Part shown: positions 7,080 to 10,374 of the stretch, piece after piece
Numbering within the stretch: position 1 is the first letter of the stretch
How the letters are laid out: each line of letters opens with the position of its first letter
Assembly: GCF_934747485.1 (NCBI RefSeq)
Contig: NZ_CAKVGN010000088.1
Coordinates: forward strand, 1-10,374
Direction of reading: 5' to 3'
From: an uncultured Brachyspira sp.
GTDB taxonomy: Bacteria > Spirochaetota > Brachyspiria > Brachyspirales > Brachyspiraceae
DNA length: 10,374 bases
Program-made: the position numbers and the translations under genes
The notes under the pieces: model-generated
What the model was told of the DNA's origin: nothing
The model's input: only the letters and a program-made list of their open reading frames with translations
The model's database searches: none

Positions 7080-7088
7080 TATGTTAAT
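7062..7088. promoter_or_regulatory. Perfect 27-base palindrome over the -10 box, candidate operator
   Basis: Arms ATTAACATAATA (7062-7073) and TATTATGTTAAT (7077-7088) are exact reverse complements separated by TAT. The site covers half of the promoter spacer, the -10 box and the expected transcription start. A dimeric repressor bound here would block RNA polymerase. It does not match the Fur, LexA or Rex consensus as I know them. A terminator for the preceding operon is an alternative, but the nearest T-run (7097-7103) begins 8 bases after the stem, which is too far for a standard one. Confidence 0.5.
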
Positions 7089-7120
7089 ATACTATATTTT
7101 TTTGTCCACTGGAGATAATT

Positions 7121-10100
7121 ATGTTCCCTATATTGAATTTCGCGTTAATGCTAATCATTCCTATTATAGTTGTCGGTATTTCTAAAATTATCGATAGAAA
7201 AAAAAACAATAACAACTCAAATTTTGATGATATTTTTGCTGAAGAAAAAGCAGCATTAGAAGGTATTATAGAAGAGAAGATATCAGAAGTTAGGGATAAT
7301 GCCATAGATTTAGAGATTGCCGTAAAAAAGGCTGGGTTTATAAGCAAGTCTATGGAAGAAGATTTGGCTAAACTTAATAATAAAATAGAATCATATAAAG
7401 ATTATAAAGCAGCGGTATCTCAATATCAAGAACAAGTAGATTCGCTTGAAGAGGCATATTTAGATATACTTAATAAAGTAGATACAGTATTAAAAGAGCG
7501 TAATACTATAGAAAAAACATATAAAAGAATATCTGATGTTAAAACAAAAATGATAGAGTTAGAGAAAAATGTTTCTTCTATACAGGATAATTTGATAGCT
7601 TCTTATAATGCTAAATTAAATGATTTTGAATCTGAATTATATAAGAGATTTGATGCTCTCACTACAAACTTACTTGCTCGTGATGCACATTATACAGATA
7701 TGGCTGAACAGGAAAAAGATAAGATATCAGCATTAACAGAAGAGTTTAAGATTCATGTTGCAAAAAAAGAGGAGTTATTTACGAATCAGCTTACTCAGCT
7801 TGCTGAAAGAACTGCTCGCAACAATATAGAGCAATTGGCAGAATTATTTGAAAAGGGAAGAGATGAACTTATAAATAAATATTCTCTATTTGCTGAAGAG
7901 ATTAACAGTAAATCAAAAGATATAGAAGAACGTTATGAAACTTTAAGTCAGTCTAAAGAGGGGCTTGAAGTTGAGCTTATAAACTTGAGAGACACTATAC
8001 AAGAGAGACTTAATTCTATAACAGAGTCCAGTGTAGAAGAGTTTAAGGGTGAAATGGAGAAGACTAAAGAGTTCTTATACAACACTTTAAAAGAGGAATT
8101 AGAGAGAATAGGAAGTGAAAAAGAGGAGTTCTTAGAGTCTGTTGAAGATAAGGCACATTCTTTAGAGAAAACTATAGATGATATTAAAGATAAAGCAGAT
8201 TTAATAACTAAAGATTATGAAGATAAAACTATTCAGTTAGAGACAGAATTTACTACTCTTAAAGATGATATTAGTAACCGTTTGATAACAGAAGTGGAGG
8301 CATTTTCTAATAATATAAGAGATATACTTGAAAATGAAAATGATGGTATTATCACTCTTTATAGAAACAAAACTAAGGAACTTTCTGATTTAATAGTATC
8401 TATAGATGGTATGAGCGAAGAGACTATGCTTAGAGCAGAGAGCAAATTTGATGAGATAGTTAATGATATAGATAAACTTAAAAATGATATATTAGCTAGA
8501 ACTCAAGATGATATGGAATATTCTATAGATAATGCAAGAAGCTCTCTTATAGCTGAAATTAATGAACTTAGAGCAGATGTTGAAACAGAAACTAATATTT
8601 TAAAAGATAAGATGAATGAAATACATTATCAAACATCTGAAATAGCTTCTATATTAAACAATAAACAAGAAGAGATATTAGATGCTTTAAGTTTAGAAAA
8701 AGAATATTTATATAAAGATTTAGAAGAGCAGGCTAATAAAAAAATATTAGAACTTGAAGATAATATTAATAGTATAAAAACTGATTTTGAACAGGGTGTA
8801 GATAATTATATAAAAAATACATACACTGATTTGAATAATGTTACAGAAAAATTATCTGCCTTAAAAGAACAATATGATAATGATAGTAACAAAATACAAA
8901 GTTTGTTGCAAGATACAGAGATTAATTTAAAAGAAAATATAGAAAAACGTATAGAGCTTTTAGATAAAACTTCTTCAGAGATAAAAGATTTAGTTGATAG
9001 TGCTAATGAAAAATTAGATACAGGTATAAAAAATGCTGAGTCTAACATAGAAGAGATTAAAAGTAATTTATATGAATATGGTAACTCTTATTTAGACAGT
9101 TTGAAAGCTCAGTTAAAAGAAGTTATTGATAATTATGAAGAGACTAGTATGAAATCTATAAGTGATAGCATAAATAGTCTTGCTCATCAGGTAGAAGAAA
9201 GCGATAAAAGACATAATGATATCATTTCAAATATGGAAGATTCTTTAAAAGAGTTTAAAGAAAAGATAGATTATTCATTAAATGAAAACAAAGAGTTTGC
9301 TGAAGATAACAAAAATAAAATAGTTAATATGTTAAATACAGAGTTGCTTGAGGCTACTAATTCATTTGATGCTCTTTTAAATGAAAAAAGAGAGGGTATA
9401 AACAAAGTCAGAGATGATATAGAAGATATTTTAAATAGAGTTGAAGATGGAAGAGAAGATTTTGAAAATAGTATAAACAGAGTATATGATGTTGCTAATG
9501 AGAAAGAAAATCAATTATTATCAAATATTGAGGATAAATATAAATCATTAAATGTTAAGATAGATGATTTATTTAGTGAGAGCAAATTAGATTTAGATTC
9601 TATGACTAATGAATATAAGAGTTCTTTAGAAAATTATTATAATAATTTGAGAAATGAATATGAACAGTTAAAAGAACATTCTGATATTATTAGTGATGAA
9701 TATAGAATAAAAATGGATACTTTATCTTCTAAATTAGAGGAGCTTGCATTTGCTTCTAAGAATATGGAAGATAGTATAGAAAATAAAACAAGAGATATTA
9801 CAGATTATGTTAATAGTGTAAAAGAGAATGTTGATGCGAAATCTGATGAAATAATTTCTTCTGTAGATAAAATAAAAGAGGATATTGAATTAAAAAGAGA
9901 TGATGTTAATAGATATGTAGATGAATTAAAATCTAATATAGATGATAAATTAAATATAACAGATTCTTATGTTAATGAATTAAGAGATAATATTGATAAT
10001 ATAGAGAAAAACAGTGATGAGTATTTGAATGTTTTAAAAAATGTTGTAGATGACAGATTAGAGACTGCAGACTCTTACGTTAATGAGCTTAAAGCTAACA

Positions 10101-10374
10101 TAGATTCTAAAGAAAAAGATTCTAATGATTATGTAGATGCTTTGAAAGCTAATATAGATGACAGATTAGAAACTGCAGACTCTTATATAAATGAGCTTAA
10201 AGCTAACATAGATTCTAAAGAAAAAGATTCTAATGATTATATAGATTCTTTGAAAGCCAATATAGATGATAGATTAGAAACTGCAGACTCTTATGTTAAT
10301 GAGCTTAAAGCTAACATAGATTCTAAAGAAAAAGATTCTAATGATTATATAGATTCTTTGAAAGCCAATATAGA
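7121..10374 (+). CDS. Giant membrane-anchored coiled-coil protein, 3' end beyond the window
   Basis: The frame is open from the ATG at 7121 (GGAG six bases upstream) to the right edge: 1,084 complete codons and no stop. Residues 4-22 form one hydrophobic segment beginning at ILNFALMLIIP, preceded by no charge and followed by SKIIDRKKNNNN. By the positive-inside rule the N-terminus faces the periplasm and the rest lies in the cytoplasm. The rest is rich in Glu, Lys, Asp, Asn, Ile, Leu and Ser. My reading finds no Pro after residue 14 and no Cys or Trp anywhere, as expected for a continuous helical rod. Tandem 18-residue repeats start at residue 887. There is no Walker A motif near the N-terminus, so it is not SMC or Rad50. 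It recalls the spirochaete coiled-coil family named SpiroCoCo in public annotation, an assignment from memory. A structural or scaffold role is inference. The gene has its own promoter and is probably monocistronic. Confidence 0.9.
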   Translation, partial: MFPILNFALMLIIPIIVVGISKIIDRKKNNNNSNFDDIFAEEKAALEGIIEEKISEVRDNAIDLEIAVKKAGFISKSMEEDLAKLNNKIESYKDYKAAVSQYQEQVDSLEEAYLDILNKVDTVLKERNTIEKTYKRISDVKTKMIELEKNVSSIQDNLIASYNAKLNDFESELYKRFDALTTNLLARDAHYTDMAEQEKDKISALTEEFKIHVAKKEELFTNQLTQLAERTARNNIEQLAELFEKGRDELINKYSLFAEEINSKSKDIEERYETLSQSKEGLEVELINLRDTIQERLNSITESSVEEFKGEMEKTKEFLYNTLKEELERIGSEKEEFLESVEDKAHSLEKTIDDIKDKADLITKDYEDKTIQLETEFTTLKDDISNRLITEVEAFSNNIRDILENENDGIITLYRNKTKELSDLIVSIDGMSEETMLRAESKFDEIVNDIDKLKNDILARTQDDMEYSIDNARSSLIAEINELRADVETETNILKDKMNEIHYQTSEIASILNNKQEEILDALSLEKEYLYKDLEEQANKKILELEDNINSIKTDFEQGVDNYIKNTYTDLNNVTEKLSALKEQYDNDSNKIQSLLQDTEINLKENIEKRIELLDKTSSEIKDLVDSANEKLDTGIKNAESNIEEIKSNLYEYGNSYLDSLKAQLKEVIDNYEETSMKSISDSINSLAHQVEESDKRHNDIISNMEDSLKEFKEKIDYSLNENKEFAEDNKNKIVNMLNTELLEATNSFDALLNEKREGINKVRDDIEDILNRVEDGREDFENSINRVYDVANEKENQLLSNIEDKYKSLNVKIDDLFSESKLDLDSMTNEYKSSLENYYNNLRNEYEQLKEHSDIISDEYRIKMDTLSSKLEELAFASKNMEDSIENKTRDITDYVNSVKENVDAKSDEIISSVDKIKEDIELKRDDVNRYVDELKSNIDDKLNITDSYVNELRDNIDNIEKNSDEYLNVLKNVVDDRLETADSYVNELKANIDSKEKDSNDYVDALKANIDDRLETADSYINELKANIDSKEKDSNDYIDSLKANIDDRLETADSYVNELKANIDSKEKDSNDYIDSLKANI
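9779..10372 (+). repeat. Eleven tandem 18-residue (54-bp) protein repeats in the coiled-coil gene
   Basis: From residue 887 the protein divides without gaps into eleven 18-residue units, each ending in a pattern like Y-V-x-x-L-K-x-N-I/V. The first units are diverged: ENKTRDITDYVNSVKENV (9779), DAKSDEIISSVDKIKEDI (9833), ELKRDDVNRYVDELKSNI (9887), DDKLNITDSYVNELRDNI (9941) and DNIEKNSDEYLNVLKNVV (9995). The later six are nearly identical in alternate pairs. Eighteen residues equal five turns of a 3.6-residue helix, so every unit shows the same face. The array is cut by the window edge. Confidence 0.85.
10049..10372 (+). repeat. Three near-identical 108-bp tandem repeats (36 residues each)
   Basis: Copies at 10049-10156, 10157-10264 and 10265-10372 each encode DDRLETADSYVNELKANI followed by DSKEKDSNDYIDSLKANI, with V/I and A/S swaps. 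By eye, copies 1 and 2 differ at 7 of 108 bases, 1 and 3 at 6, and 2 and 3 at 3. A fourth copy may begin at 10373 with GA, which fits the next GAT. The period is a multiple of three, so gain or loss of copies keeps the frame. Confidence 0.92.

Noticed and set aside
7084..7347. Minus-strand reading frame over the start of the coiled-coil gene
   Set aside because: It is antisense to the membrane anchor and early coiled coil; its serine/isoleucine richness is the complement of Asp/Glu/Asn codons.
7121..10374. SMC, Rad50 or chromosome-partition ATPase, a common automatic label for such proteins
   Set aside because: There is no Walker A motif near the N-terminus, where a membrane segment sits instead. 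The visible part has no globular ATPase or hinge-like region.

Overview
The window is strongly A+T-rich DNA. It has no phage, IS, tRNA, rRNA or CRISPR signal. The gene content fits a host-associated spirochaete, most likely Brachyspira: a cmk-rpsA pair, a lipoprotein-dependent ABC importer, secreted proteins without close recognisable families, and a very long membrane-anchored coiled-coil protein. The genus is an inference from base composition and protein style, not from a search.

Layout. Positions 30-1070 (minus strand) encode a secreted, aromatic-rich protein that looks like an outer-membrane beta protein. It has its own TTGACA/TAAAAT promoter, and that promoter rules out the longer N-terminus. 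Divergent from it, 1209-1685 (plus strand) encodes a small secreted protein of unknown function. Next come cmk (cytidylate kinase, GTG start, 1798-2475) and rpsA (ribosomal protein S1 with six S1 domains, 2522-4192). A small hairpin that overlaps the rpsA Shine-Dalgarno sequence lies between them, and a clear intrinsic terminator follows rpsA at 4204-4250.

A second unit follows at once: a consensus promoter (4270-4298), then a substrate-binding lipoprotein (4314-5210), a FecCD/BtuC-type permease (5216-6205) and its ATPase (6216-6971). They are 5 and 10 bases apart and form a complete importer for an iron chelate, haem or cobalamin-like ligand. The promoter sits so close to the first start codon that the message would be nearly leaderless.

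The last third (7121 to the right edge) is one uninterrupted reading frame of at least 1,084 residues with no stop in the window. It encodes one N-terminal membrane segment followed by an enormous helical rod with no proline, cysteine or tryptophan. The frame ends inside tandem 18-residue (54-bp) repeats that have been homogenised into 36-residue (108-bp) units. Its promoter carries a perfect 12+3+12 palindrome across the -10 box, a strong operator candidate. This gene and its control region are the most unusual part of the window.
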